Origin: an uncultured Bacteroidota bacterium
GTDB taxonomy: Bacteria > Bacteroidota > Bacteroidia > Flavobacteriales > Flavobacteriaceae
Length of the DNA stretch: 64,000 bases
Direction: 5' to 3'
Assembly: GCA_902557655.1 (NCBI GenBank)
Contig: CACEAZ010000006.1
Location: 1-64,000, forward strand
In this document: positions 8,796 to 18,630 of the stretch, piece by piece
How the letters are laid out: every line of letters begins with the position of its first letter
How positions within the stretch are numbered: the stretch's first letter is position 1
Position numbers and translations under genes: made by a program
Notes under the pieces: model-generated
What the model saw: only the letters and a program-made list of their open reading frames with translations
Databases searched by the model: none
Told to the model about the DNA's origin: nothing

Positions 8796-9740
8796 TTAGT
8801 TATTCTTTTTAAAGTCTTTATTTTTTTTTCCAAATACCGAAAAATTAATATATCTACTTGGATTTAGTTTTACGTCCTTGATTAATATATTAAGCTCATT
8901 AGTGGCTTTTTCAAGATTTTCATATATAGACTTGTCTTGAATTAGCATTCCCATAGTACCGTTAGAATTATTTAAATTTTTAGACACTTTGTTAAGATTT
9001 TTGGCAAGTTCATTCAAATTATTGGTTAAATCACTAATATCTTTTTTGGAAACAGAATCAGTTATGGATTTCAGGTTATTACTTGTATCTTTTAAATCAT
9101 TAATAGTAAGCTCAATGCCTGGTGCACTTTTTTCGATCAAATTTGAAACTTTTTGTGAGGTATTTGAGAGATTCTGAGTTAGTAAAGAGAATTCCTTAAT
9201 ACTCGACTTAAGTTCAGTCTTAGTTTCCTCATCAAATAACTTGTTAATGTTTTCAAAAACTACTTCAGCACTTTGCATTACAGACTCGAGTTGTAACTGA
9301 ACTTGTGGTAAAATTTGATTTACCAACTCTGTTAGGCCAGGTTTTAAAACTCCCTTTAAAAAATCTCCGTCTAAGGCAATTGTTGAATCATTTTTATAAT
9401 CAGGGATTATTGCTATTGCCTTTCCCCCAATCAATCCTGTTTCATACAGTTCAGCGGTGCTAGTTTTTGGAAAAATAACATCATTTTCAATAATTATGTC
9501 AATTATGAGTTCTCTAGTATTTTCTGGATTAAAATTTATTTTATGAACCTTACCTATTTTAAATCCGTTGAGTGTTACAGGATTTGACATTGATAATCCA
9601 TCAACTTTAGAATAAGTAACCTTAAATTTTCTATTTTTTTCAAATAAATTTATTCCCTTCAAATAATTATAAGAAAAAACACTCATCATTATTCCGATAA
9701 TAGCCAAAAAACCAATTTTTATTTCTTTATTGAATTTCAT
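8796..9740 (-). CDS. MlaD/MCE-domain lipid transport protein
   Basis: This 314-residue protein has an N-terminal membrane anchor (IGFLAIIGIMMSVFSYNYL) followed by an MCE domain (about 35-115; VDGLSMSNPVTLNGFKIGKVHKI and ETGLIGGKAIAI). A long coiled-coil-prone, Asn/Leu/Ser-rich C-terminal region comes next. MCE proteins form periplasmic rings that move phospholipids between inner and outer membranes with an MlaE permease and MlaF ATPase. Those partners are not in this window, as is common for this locus in flavobacteria, where they lie elsewhere. It starts 36 bp after the amidase gene, so the first two operon genes both concern the envelope. Confidence 0.92.
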   Translation of the reverse strand: MKFNKEIKIGFLAIIGIMMSVFSYNYLKGINLFEKNRKFKVTYSKVDGLSMSNPVTLNGFKIGKVHKINFNPENTRELIIDIIIENDVIFPKTSTAELYETGLIGGKAIAIIPDYKNDSTIALDGDFLKGVLKPGLTELVNQILPQVQLQLESVMQSAEVVFENINKLFDEETKTELKSSIKEFSLLTQNLSNTSQKVSNLIEKSAPGIELTINDLKDTSNNLKSITDSVSKKDISDLTNNLNELAKNLNKVSKNLNNSNGTMGMLIQDKSIYENLEKATNELNILIKDVKLNPSRYINFSVFGKKNKDFKKNN

Positions 9741-9776
9741 TTAATAATCATCTGTTTATATAAATTTACTTATTTA

Positions 9777-10853
9777 CTAATCAACTTCAAATAGTTTACC
9801 ATTTTTAAAACCAACGATATATGCATTAGGATAACCGTTGCGTCTTGCAAATTTTTTCTTCTTTTTAATATCTGTAAGGTTTTTTGAACTCGAATAGAAG
9901 TACTTATACAAAGAACCTTGTTTTATCCTAGATAAGTCATTTAGACCCTTAAAGTTATATGATTTTAATTCAAGTTTTCTTTTACCCGCAGCTATTTGAA
10001 CCTTGTATAAAACTACATCAGTATTTTGCGGTTGAGCTATGTTATTTTCATAATAATTAATGGTTTTTTTGTATTTTTTTATGGCTTTGTAAATGCTATT
10101 TGAAATTTCAGCTTGCCCTTTTTTTGAGTTTAAATAGTCACCTTCTTTTTTATTAGTCATAAAACCAGCTTCAATTAAAATACTAGGCATATATGTGTTA
10201 TGAAGTACCCAAAAACCAGATTGTTTTACTCCTCTGTTTTTGATTTTTAAATCTTTTGTAAAGTTTTCCTGAACAAAACTCGCAAGCAAAATACTTTGAT
10301 CAAGATATTCCTCTTGCATTAGAGTTGTTCCAATTAGAGATTCAGTTGATGTTGGATTATAAGTTTCTTTATCCATTTGATAATGATCGTCTAAAAAGAC
10401 AATTTCGTTTTCCTTTTTAGCAATATTAAAATTAGCATTACTAACATGCAATCCGTAAACAAAAGTTTCTGAACCATGAACTGAACTGTCATGAAATGCA
10501 TTACAATGTATTGATATAAAAAGGTCGGCATCAACATCATTTGCAATTTTAGCTCTTTGTCTTAATGTTAAAAAGACATCTTTATCTCTAGTATAAATAA
10601 CCTCATCACCACTATTTTCTAACTTCTTTCCTAAATCTAAGGCTATTTTTAATACAATGTCTTTTTCTTTAATCCCACTTTGATTCGGTCTTCCAGGGTC
10701 TTTTCCACCATGTCCAGCATCAATTACTACTCTAAATTTGTTTTGAGAATCAAGTTCGTTTATGTTTGAAAGACCTAAAGCAAAGAACATAATTATTCCT
10801 TTCGCTGTTAAACTAAGGTTAAAAAAAAGGGAGTTTAAGTAAACTTTAGTCAT
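9777..10853 (-). CDS. N-acetylmuramoyl-L-alanine amidase (Amidase_3) with C-terminal SPOR-like domain
   Basis: This 358-residue protein has a hydrophobic N-terminal export region (GIIMFFALGLSNI). An Amidase_3 zinc hydrolase domain covers about 37-255. The zinc-site motifs are VVIDAGHGGKDPG, the Glu in KEKDI, SIHCNAF and the catalytic ILIEAGFMTN. The C-terminal roughly 75 residues (YKVQIAAGKRKL ... GYPNAYIVGF) look like a SPOR peptidoglycan-binding repeat, which would direct the enzyme to denuded septal glycan. It cleaves the amide between muramic acid and L-Ala in the periplasm during cell separation. It is first in the nine-gene operon and divergent from lptD. Confidence 0.92.
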   Translation of the reverse strand: MTKVYLNSLFFNLSLTAKGIIMFFALGLSNINELDSQNKFRVVIDAGHGGKDPGRPNQSGIKEKDIVLKIALDLGKKLENSGDEVIYTRDKDVFLTLRQRAKIANDVDADLFISIHCNAFHDSSVHGSETFVYGLHVSNANFNIAKKENEIVFLDDHYQMDKETYNPTSTESLIGTTLMQEEYLDQSILLASFVQENFTKDLKIKNRGVKQSGFWVLHNTYMPSILIEAGFMTNKKEGDYLNSKKGQAEISNSIYKAIKKYKKTINYYENNIAQPQNTDVVLYKVQIAAGKRKLELKSYNFKGLNDLSRIKQGSLYKYFYSSSKNLTDIKKKKKFARRNGYPNAYIVGFKNGKLFEVD

Positions 10854-10929
10854 AAATTATGTATTATAGCCTTAAAATATACGTAAATTTATAGCTGTTT
10901 TTCAGTTATACTAATATACATTCAATAGG

Positions 10930-13545
10930 TTGAAATCAAACTTTTTCAAATTAATTTTATTGTTAAGTTATACATTGTTTATAAACATGAATAATTATGC
11001 ATTCATACGTAATTATTCTATTGACACAATTGTTAAAAATGATTCAATTAATCAAAAAGATAAGTTGCTTTTAAGCAAAATCACCTATGAAGCTACCGAC
11101 ACAACTGCGATAAGCCCAAAAGATAAATTAATTAGATTATATAATAATGCCAAAATTACCTATGGGGATATGGAGATAACATCCGGAATTATTCTTGTAG
11201 ATTATGAAAAAAATGAAATTTACGCCGGAAGAATTAAAGACTCTCTTGGTGAGTATACTCAATTGCCGATATTTAAACAAGGTCAAGATGAAATAAGGCC
11301 AGATTCATTAAAATTTAACATGGATACTAAAAAGGCAATTATTTTTAATTCTAGAACAGAAGAAGCGGGTTTGAATATACTTTCAGACAAAACCAAAAAG
11401 GAAAATGACTCGGTATATTTTATGAACAGAGCTAAATTCACAACCTCTGCAGACATTGACAATCCAGAATATTATTTTTTACTCAGAAAAGCCAAGGTAA
11501 TCCCCGGAAAAAAAATTATTACAGGACCCACCAATATGTATATTGCAGACGTTCCTACACCAATTGGCCTGCCATTTGCTTATTTCCCTATTTCTAATAA
11601 AAGAAGCTCAGGTATTATATTTCCCTCTTTTGGAGAACAAAATTCCCGCGGGTATTTCATTCAAAATGGAGGTTATTATCTGCCAATAAATGACAACTTA
11701 GATTTGACATTACTTGGCGATTATTATACAAACGGAAGTTATGGTTTTAGAGTTGAGAACACCTATTTCTATAGATATAAGTTCAGAGGAAATTTAAGTT
11801 TCAGATTTGAGAATTTAATACGTAGTGAAAGAGGTTTTCCAGACTATTCTAAAAGTTCGATATATAATTTGAGATGGTCTCACAGCAAAGACTCAAAATC
11901 AAATCCAAATTCAAGATTCTCTGCTTCTGTTAATTTAGGAAGTAGTAAATATTATCAACAATCTGTAAATCAAATGAATGCAGCTAATTTTTTGAATAAT
12001 AGTTTGTCCTCATCCGTTTCTTATTCTAAAACTTTTCCAGGTGAACCTCAGGTAAATATTAGTTTGTCAGCTACACATTCACAAAACACTAATACCCAGG
12101 CCATTAATATGACTTTACCAACATTTCAAGGAAGTATCTCTAGAATATATCCATTTGCCCCGAAAGGTGGAAGCAAACGAGGTGCAATTCAAAATATTAA
12201 TTTTCAATATAATGTGCGTGGTGAAAACAGAATTTTAACCACTGATTCCTTGTTTTTTAAGAAGGAAATGTTTGAGTCAGCTAAATCAGGTTTTCAGCAT
12301 TCAATTCCAATTAGTACTAACTTTAAACTATTTAAATACCTAAGTTTTTCTACAAGCGCTAATTTTAAAGAAACCTGGGTTTTTAAAACAATTAACAAGG
12401 ACTATAACATACAATTACAGGAGGTGGAAACAACCGAAGATCGAGGTTTTGATTCATTTAGAACTTATAATTTCTCAACCTCACTAGGAACCACAGTGTA
12501 TGGAATGTATAATTTTTCTGAAAAAAGTAAAATTAAAACAATTAGGCATGTTATGAGACCTTCGGTAAGTTATGGTATTTCACCAGCGTTTAACCAGTAT
12601 TATGACACATATGAAGTAGTTTCCGCAGATGGGTTGACCACTTCTGATATAGAATATTCTAGATTTGAAGAATCTATATTTGGAATACCAAATAAGAATT
12701 ATGCAAGCTCAATGTCCTTATCATTAAATAATAATATCGAGGCAAAAGTAATTGATAAAGAAAGTGAAGAGAATGAATTAAAAAAAATAGTATTACTAAA
12801 TAATTTAAATTTTTCTACTTCTTACAACTTAGCCGCAGATTCTTTAAATTTATCTCCAGTTAGAATGAGCGGAGGAACACAATTATTTAAAAATAAAATG
12901 AATGTGAATTTTGGAGCAACACTAGATCCTTACACGCTAGATGAAAATAATGTTAGAATTAATAAATTTAATATTAATAATAATGGAGGCTTATTTAGAC
13001 TAACAAGTGCCAATATAACCTTTAATTATTCTTTAAATAACAGTAGTTTGGAAAAAGAAGAAGAAGAAACAAATGATTCATCAATAAATGAATCACTAAG
13101 AAACGGAGGAAGAGATGATGATTTATTCGGAAGGGCTATGGATACCTCATCTTCAGATTTTATGGATACTGAGGATAACGATGAAGAAGTATTAAGTGAT
13201 TTGTATTCTTATAAAATACCATGGTCATTAAGGTTAGCATATGCAGTAAATTACAACAATTCTATAGGGCAAAATGAAATTTCTTCTCATTCGTTGATGT
13301 TTTCAGGAGATGTAGAGTTATCTCCAAAATGGAATGCAGGTATATCATCAGGTTATGATTTTAAAAATCAAGGTATCACATATACTCAATTAAGATTTGA
13401 GAGAGACTTACTAAGTTGGAGGATGAACTTTAGCTGGATACCTTTTAGCACAAATAAATCATGGAATTTCTTCATCGGAATAAAAAGTGGTATGCTTAGC
13501 GATATTAAATACGATAAAAGAAGACAAAGAGATAAAATATTATAA
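10930..13545 (+). CDS. lptD: Putative LPS assembly outer-membrane protein LptD
   Basis: This 871-residue protein has a signal-peptide-like N-terminus (FFKLILLLSYTLFINMNNYAF). A short OstA-like N-terminal domain (about 65-160; LIRLYNNAKITYGDMEITSG) precedes a large, aromatic-rich beta-barrel that ends in SDIKYDKRRQRD. The motif region TNMYIADVPTPIGLPFAYFP is characteristic of the Bacteroidota LptD family, which inserts lipopolysaccharide into the outer leaflet. The start is a TTG; an in-frame TAA at 10912 leaves no upstream ATG, and the first internal ATG would cut into the signal peptide. An acidic insert (EEEETNDSS ... EDNDEEVLSD) lies near 705-760. It is divergent from the amidase operon. 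Confidence 0.9.
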   Translation: MKSNFFKLILLLSYTLFINMNNYAFIRNYSIDTIVKNDSINQKDKLLLSKITYEATDTTAISPKDKLIRLYNNAKITYGDMEITSGIILVDYEKNEIYAGRIKDSLGEYTQLPIFKQGQDEIRPDSLKFNMDTKKAIIFNSRTEEAGLNILSDKTKKENDSVYFMNRAKFTTSADIDNPEYYFLLRKAKVIPGKKIITGPTNMYIADVPTPIGLPFAYFPISNKRSSGIIFPSFGEQNSRGYFIQNGGYYLPINDNLDLTLLGDYYTNGSYGFRVENTYFYRYKFRGNLSFRFENLIRSERGFPDYSKSSIYNLRWSHSKDSKSNPNSRFSASVNLGSSKYYQQSVNQMNAANFLNNSLSSSVSYSKTFPGEPQVNISLSATHSQNTNTQAINMTLPTFQGSISRIYPFAPKGGSKRGAIQNINFQYNVRGENRILTTDSLFFKKEMFESAKSGFQHSIPISTNFKLFKYLSFSTSANFKETWVFKTINKDYNIQLQEVETTEDRGFDSFRTYNFSTSLGTTVYGMYNFSEKSKIKTIRHVMRPSVSYGISPAFNQYYDTYEVVSADGLTTSDIEYSRFEESIFGIPNKNYASSMSLSLNNNIEAKVIDKESEENELKKIVLLNNLNFSTSYNLAADSLNLSPVRMSGGTQLFKNKMNVNFGATLDPYTLDENNVRINKFNINNNGGLFRLTSANITFNYSLNNSSLEKEEEETNDSSINESLRNGGRDDDLFGRAMDTSSSDFMDTEDNDEEVLSDLYSYKIPWSLRLAYAVNYNNSIGQNEISSHSLMFSGDVELSPKWNAGISSGYDFKNQGITYTQLRFERDLLSWRMNFSWIPFSTNKSWNFFIGIKSGMLSDIKYDKRRQRDKIL

Positions 13546-13554
13546 ATTTATACT

Positions 13555-13935
13555 ATGAAAAAAATAATAAAAACGGACAATGCTCCAAAACCAATAGGAC
13601 CTTATAATCAAGCTGTAATCGCCGGAAATTATTTATTTATTTCTGGACAGATTGCTTTAAATCCAAAATCAGGGGATTTAATTGTTAATTGCATTGAAGA
13701 TGAAACAAAACAAGTGATGGAAAATTTAAAAGCTATTTTATCAGAAGCCTCATTAACATTTGAGAATGTTGTTAAAACAACAATATTCCTTTCTAGTATG
13801 GATAATTTTAAATCTGTAAATGAAATCTATGGTTCTTATTTAAAAGATGAGACTGCACCAGCACGTGAAACAGTTGAAGTCAGTAAATTACCAGTAGGAG
13901 TTAACGTAGAAATATCAATGATCGCTATTCTGTAG
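13555..13935 (+). CDS. ridA: RidA-family enamine/imine deaminase
   Basis: This 126-residue protein is full length for RidA (YjgF/YER057c/UK114). It hydrolyses reactive 2-aminoacrylate and related enamine intermediates made by PLP enzymes to 2-ketoacids. Motifs seen are the N-terminal APKPIGPYNQAV, FISGQIALNP, and the C-terminal APARETVEVSKLPVGVNVEI containing the substrate-binding Arg. It acts in the cytosol as a trimer in known relatives. It follows lptD by 9 bp, and its last 21 bp overlap the 3' end of the convergent sugar-kinase gene. Confidence 0.95.
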   Translation: MKKIIKTDNAPKPIGPYNQAVIAGNYLFISGQIALNPKSGDLIVNCIEDETKQVMENLKAILSEASLTFENVVKTTIFLSSMDNFKSVNEIYGSYLKDETAPARETVEVSKLPVGVNVEISMIAIL

Positions 13936-14784
13936 TTGTCTTTTATGAAAATCTAGTAATCCATCAATTGGTTTTCTAATTATATTACCAGCTTTCAAAC
14001 CATATTCTTTTAAGCATTTTTTTAGTTCATCCTTCAAATAAAATGAAATTGAGCCAACAAAATGTATTGGAATATTTTTTGCATCAGAAAATTGTAATAT
14101 TTGTCTTTCAATAAATAGATTAAAACCTCTTTTAATTAGTGATTGTCCATAATCTGAATCTTTATTTTGAATTAAAAATTTAGCAAATGTTGCTAGATAT
14201 GTGTTTGGGTTAGGTTGCTTATAAAGATTATCTTTAATTGTTTCAGCATCTAAATTAAATTCATTATTAAATTTTTTTGCTGTCTCTTCAGGTATTCTGT
14301 TAAAATAATAGTCTCTTAACATTTGTCTTCCAAAATAATTTCCACTTGCGTCATCCATTAAAATATATCCTAATGATATAACCCTTTGATCAATATTTTC
14401 TCCATCAAAATATGTGCAATTTGATCCTGTACCTAAAATACAAACAATTGATTTTGATTTTATTTCTGCTGTTGAATATATAGCTGCATATGTATCTTCT
14501 TTTATAGAATAATATTCACAGTTTATAAATATATCTTCAAATACGTTTTTAATTAAAACCCTTGGAGGCTCTGTTCCACAACCTGCTCCATAAAAATGTA
14601 TTTCTTTTACATCTTTTCTAAACTTGTATAATTCAAAGTTATTTACAATTCTTTCTTTGAGTATATGATTTGTTAGCACCTGTGGGTTAAGTCCAAGAGT
14701 TTGTGTTTCAAATAACGTTTCTCCGCTTTTATTTATTGAAATCCAATCGGTTTTAGTTGAACCGCTGTCTACAATTAAAATCAT
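13915..14784 (-). CDS. BadF/BadG-type ATPase, N-acetylglucosamine-kinase-like
   Basis: This 289-residue protein of the ASKHA fold has a phosphate-1 loop LIVDSGSTKTDW at the N-terminus and a phosphate-2 loop CILGTGSNCTYFDG at about 115-130. Both are typical of the BadF/BadG/BcrA/BcrD ATPase group that includes eukaryotic-type N-acetylglucosamine kinase. It lacks the radical-enzyme activase cysteines. The likely job is phosphorylation of an amino sugar during peptidoglycan or chitin salvage; substrate is inferred. It is third in the pfkA-gap operon, starting 37 bp after gap. The 3' end overlaps ridA by 21 bp in convergent orientation. Confidence 0.85.
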   Translation of the reverse strand: MILIVDSGSTKTDWISINKSGETLFETQTLGLNPQVLTNHILKERIVNNFELYKFRKDVKEIHFYGAGCGTEPPRVLIKNVFEDIFINCEYYSIKEDTYAAIYSTAEIKSKSIVCILGTGSNCTYFDGENIDQRVISLGYILMDDASGNYFGRQMLRDYYFNRIPEETAKKFNNEFNLDAETIKDNLYKQPNPNTYLATFAKFLIQNKDSDYGQSLIKRGFNLFIERQILQFSDAKNIPIHFVGSISFYLKDELKKCLKEYGLKAGNIIRKPIDGLLDFHKRQLQNSDH

Positions 14785-14821
14785 ATTGATAGCTTATTGG
14801 TGGTTAGTTTGTTTAATATAA

Positions 14822-15832
<1,011 letters not shown>

Positions 15833-15837
15833 TTAAT

Positions 15838-16824
15838 TTATATTGACATTATATCACTGACTTTTAAAAGCTCAGTATTTATTTTTGTAATTCCTTTTAT
15901 TGCTTTTTTGAAGGGAGTTACTGTAACAACATTATTTTGTAAACCAACCATAATATTACTTTCTCCCTTAATCATTAGTTCAACGGCTTTAACCCCAAAC
16001 CTACTAGCTAAAACTCTATCAAAGCATGTGGGAGAACCACCTCTTTGCATATGACCAAGTACAGAAACTCTTGCGTCATAATCAGGTAAATGTTTTTCAA
16101 CATATTTTTTTAATTCATATACATTTTCCCCGGTATCATCTCCTTCAGCAACAACTACTATACTAGATGATTTTCCTGTTTTTTTACTTCTCTTTAAAGA
16201 TTGGATTAACCTTTGCTCACCCAAATTTTCTTCAGGGATTAATATTTCTTCTGCACCTGAAGCAACACCTGTATTAAGAGCTATGTGACCTGCATCTCTA
16301 CCCATTACTTCAATAAAGAATAATCGGTTATGTGAACTCGCAGTATCTCTTATCTTATCAATAGCACTCATTACTGTATTACAAGCAGAATCAAAACCAA
16401 TTGTATGAGAGGTTCCAAATATATCATTGTCAATTGTTGCAGGAATACCAATGACAGGAAAGTTATATTCTTTACCAAAGATCAAACCTCCAGTAAATGT
16501 TCCGTCACCGCCAATTGCAATTAAACCATCAATATTATTAGATTTTAAAGTTTTATAAGCCTTATCTCTCCCTTCTTTAGATCTAAAATCTTTAGATCTT
16601 GCTGTTTTTAAGATAGTTCCCCCCTTATTAATTATACCCTTAACACTTCTTGCATTTAGCTCAATCATTTTACCATTGATTAAGCCATCGTATCCTTTGT
16701 AAAAACCCATCGGGGTTATATCTTTATAAACACATGTACGAACAACCGATCTAATGGCAGCATTCATCCCCGGTGCATCTCCACCAGACGTGATAATACC
16801 TATTTTTTTAAGGGATTTTTCCAT
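15838..16824 (-). CDS. pfkA: ATP-dependent 6-phosphofructokinase
   Basis: This 328-residue enzyme is of the standard bacterial PfkA length. Key sites are the ATP-binding ITSGGDAPGMNAAIRSVVR at the N-terminus and IGGDGTFTGG (about 102). GGDG rather than GGDD points to ATP, not pyrophosphate, as donor. The catalytic loop is IPATIDNDIFGTSHTIGFD, with MGRDAGHIAL further on. It makes fructose-1,6-bisphosphate. It is first in the pfkA-gap-kinase operon and is transcribed divergently from tsaD. A -7-like box lies 5 nt before its ATG. Confidence 0.97.
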   Translation of the reverse strand: MEKSLKKIGIITSGGDAPGMNAAIRSVVRTCVYKDITPMGFYKGYDGLINGKMIELNARSVKGIINKGGTILKTARSKDFRSKEGRDKAYKTLKSNNIDGLIAIGGDGTFTGGLIFGKEYNFPVIGIPATIDNDIFGTSHTIGFDSACNTVMSAIDKIRDTASSHNRLFFIEVMGRDAGHIALNTGVASGAEEILIPEENLGEQRLIQSLKRSKKTGKSSSIVVVAEGDDTGENVYELKKYVEKHLPDYDARVSVLGHMQRGGSPTCFDRVLASRFGVKAVELMIKGESNIMVGLQNNVVTVTPFKKAIKGITKINTELLKVSDIMSI

Positions 16825-16829
16825 CCCTG

Positions 16830-16837
16830 TAAATATA
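16830..16837 (-). promoter_or_regulatory. Candidate -7 box of the pfkA operon, next to the start codon
   Basis: The minus strand reads TATATTTA followed by CAGGG and then the pfkA ATG at 16824. It differs from the Bacteroidota -7 consensus TAnnTTTG only at the last base. Because the box is 5 nt from the ATG, transcription would begin at or next to the start codon. No clear -33 TTG was found, so this is tentative. Confidence 0.35.
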
Positions 16838-16899
16838 ATAATCTATTAGATTAATCATAAGCATTTTTTTAAATCTTTTTTTAATTAAAAAAGTAACTA

Positions 16900-16907
16900 T
16901 AAATTTG
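16900..16907 (+). promoter_or_regulatory. Candidate -7 box of tsaD, next to the start codon
   Basis: The sequence TAAATTTG matches the Bacteroidota -7 consensus TAnnTTTG exactly and ends 4 nt before the tsaD ATG at 16912. A T-rich tract (CTTTTTTT) lies where a -33 element would be, but without the TTG core. The geometry predicts a leaderless or near-leaderless tsaD mRNA. Confidence 0.45.
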
Positions 16908-16911
16908 AAGC

Positions 16912-17919
16912 ATGAATGATGATATTTATATTTTGGCAATCGAAACGTCATGTGATGACACATCCATAGCAATAATGAGTAATAATACAGTGTTATCAAA
17001 TATTGTCTCTAGTCAGCAAATTCACGAACTTTTTGGAGGTGTAGTCCCAGAATTAGCATCAAGAGAGCATGATAAATTAATTGTACCTGTTCTTAGAGAG
17101 GCCTTACATAAATCTAAAATATCCCTAAATCAAATCGATGCTATAGCATACACTAGAGGTCCGGGTTTACTTGGTTCATTGCTAGTTGGAAGCTCATTTG
17201 CAAAATCCTTATCTCTTTCTTTAAATATTCCTTTAGTTGAAATAAATCATATGCATGCTCATATTTTATCAATATTTATTGAGGATAACATTGACAAGCC
17301 TGAATTTCCTTTTATAGCATTAACAGTGTCTGGTGGTCACACCCAATTAGTTCTTGTTGAAAGTCCGATAAAATTCACTGAAATTGGAACAACTCTGGAT
17401 GATGCTGCTGGTGAAGCATTTGATAAGTCAGGAAAAATTCTTGGGTTGGATTATCCTGCTGGACCTACAATTGATAAATTGTCTAAAAACGGTGATCCAA
17501 AAAGATTTGTTTTTACAAAACCAAAGGTTAAAGATTTAAATTTTAGTTTTTCTGGGCTGAAAACTAATTTTAAAAATTTTATCAATTCAAAATCAGAAGA
17601 TTTTATTAAAAACAATTTAAACCATCTTTGCGCATCACTACAACACACTATTATTGAAATTTTGATTGAGAAAATATTAAATGCCCAAAAAATACATATA
17701 ATTAATGATTTTGTCGTTTGCGGAGGAGTTTCTGCAAATTCATATTTAAGACAAAAACTTTTAGATTTAAAAGATTCGCATGATATAAAATCTTACCTTC
17801 CCAATGTATGCTATTCGACTGATAATGCAGCCATGATTGGAGTCAATGCTTATTATAAGTTTAAGCATTCTATTTTTGGTGAACTAAGTGATCAAAGCAT
17901 ATCTAGATACCCTGTTTAA
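16912..17919 (+). CDS. tsaD: tRNA N6-adenosine threonylcarbamoyltransferase
   Basis: This 335-residue ASKHA-fold enzyme transfers threonylcarbamoyl to A37 of ANN-decoding tRNAs, together with TsaB and TsaE, which are not in this window. Seen are AIETSCDDTSIAI at the N-terminus, the metal-binding HMHAH (about 111), VSGGHTQLVLV, and FVVCGGVSANSYLR near the C-terminus. Its stop overlaps the rsmE start by 1 bp (TAATG), so the pair is translationally coupled. Neighbouring rsmE is also an RNA-modification gene. Confidence 0.97.
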   Translation: MNDDIYILAIETSCDDTSIAIMSNNTVLSNIVSSQQIHELFGGVVPELASREHDKLIVPVLREALHKSKISLNQIDAIAYTRGPGLLGSLLVGSSFAKSLSLSLNIPLVEINHMHAHILSIFIEDNIDKPEFPFIALTVSGGHTQLVLVESPIKFTEIGTTLDDAAGEAFDKSGKILGLDYPAGPTIDKLSKNGDPKRFVFTKPKVKDLNFSFSGLKTNFKNFINSKSEDFIKNNLNHLCASLQHTIIEILIEKILNAQKIHIINDFVVCGGVSANSYLRQKLLDLKDSHDIKSYLPNVCYSTDNAAMIGVNAYYKFKHSIFGELSDQSISRYPV

Positions 17920-18626
17920 TGAATTTATTCTATTCTAATAATATTGATAACGATAAAGGACAAATTTCTCTTACTGATCAGGAGAATAGGCATTTAATAA
18001 AAGTTTTAAGAAAATCAATTGGTGAAGTAATAAGTGTAACAGACGGAATCGGGAATATATACAAGTGTGAAATAATTAATACTGACAAAACCTCGTCCAC
18101 CCTTTCGATTATCAATTTTGATAAAAACGATTCAATTTTTCCCAAGCTTAGTATAGCTATTTCTCTAACAAAAAAAACAAATCGTTTTGAATGGTTTTTG
18201 GAAAAGGCCACTGAAATAGGAATTTATGAGATTACACCCATAATTTCTGAATATACAGAAAAATCTAATTTAAATATTGATAGGTCAAATAAATTATTGG
18301 TTTCTGCAATGAAGCAATCTTTACGATCCAGATTACCAATATTAAACATACCAATGAGTTTTGAGGATTATGTAAATGAGAAAAAATACGCAGAAAATAA
18401 TTTTATTGCCACATGTAAAAAAAATAATTACTCCTTATTTGAAGAAAAATTGATCAAAGGTTGCCCTGCTAATGTTTTAATTGGTCCTGAGGGTGGATTT
18501 TCAAAGAATGAATTAAATTTTGCAAAAAACACTAACTTTATGCCAATATCACTAGGAAACTATAGATATAGAACGGAAACAGCTGGAATTAGCGTATGTA
18601 TGATTTTTTCACTAATTAATAAATAA
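17919..18626 (+). CDS. rsmE: 16S rRNA (uracil1498-N3)-methyltransferase
   Basis: This 235-residue SPOUT methyltransferase has an N-terminal PUA-like region (about 1-65; NRHLIKVLRKSIGEVI). The knotted C-terminal domain carries KATEIGIYEITPI, the SAM-binding LIGPEGGFSKNE, and the closing LGNYRYRTETAGI. It methylates U1498 of 16S rRNA in the small subunit. It is coupled to tsaD upstream and lies 4 bp before the AI-2E family gene. Confidence 0.96.
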   Translation: MNLFYSNNIDNDKGQISLTDQENRHLIKVLRKSIGEVISVTDGIGNIYKCEIINTDKTSSTLSIINFDKNDSIFPKLSIAISLTKKTNRFEWFLEKATEIGIYEITPIISEYTEKSNLNIDRSNKLLVSAMKQSLRSRLPILNIPMSFEDYVNEKKYAENNFIATCKKNNYSLFEEKLIKGCPANVLIGPEGGFSKNELNFAKNTNFMPISLGNYRYRTETAGISVCMIFSLINK

Positions 18627-18630
18627 AAAT

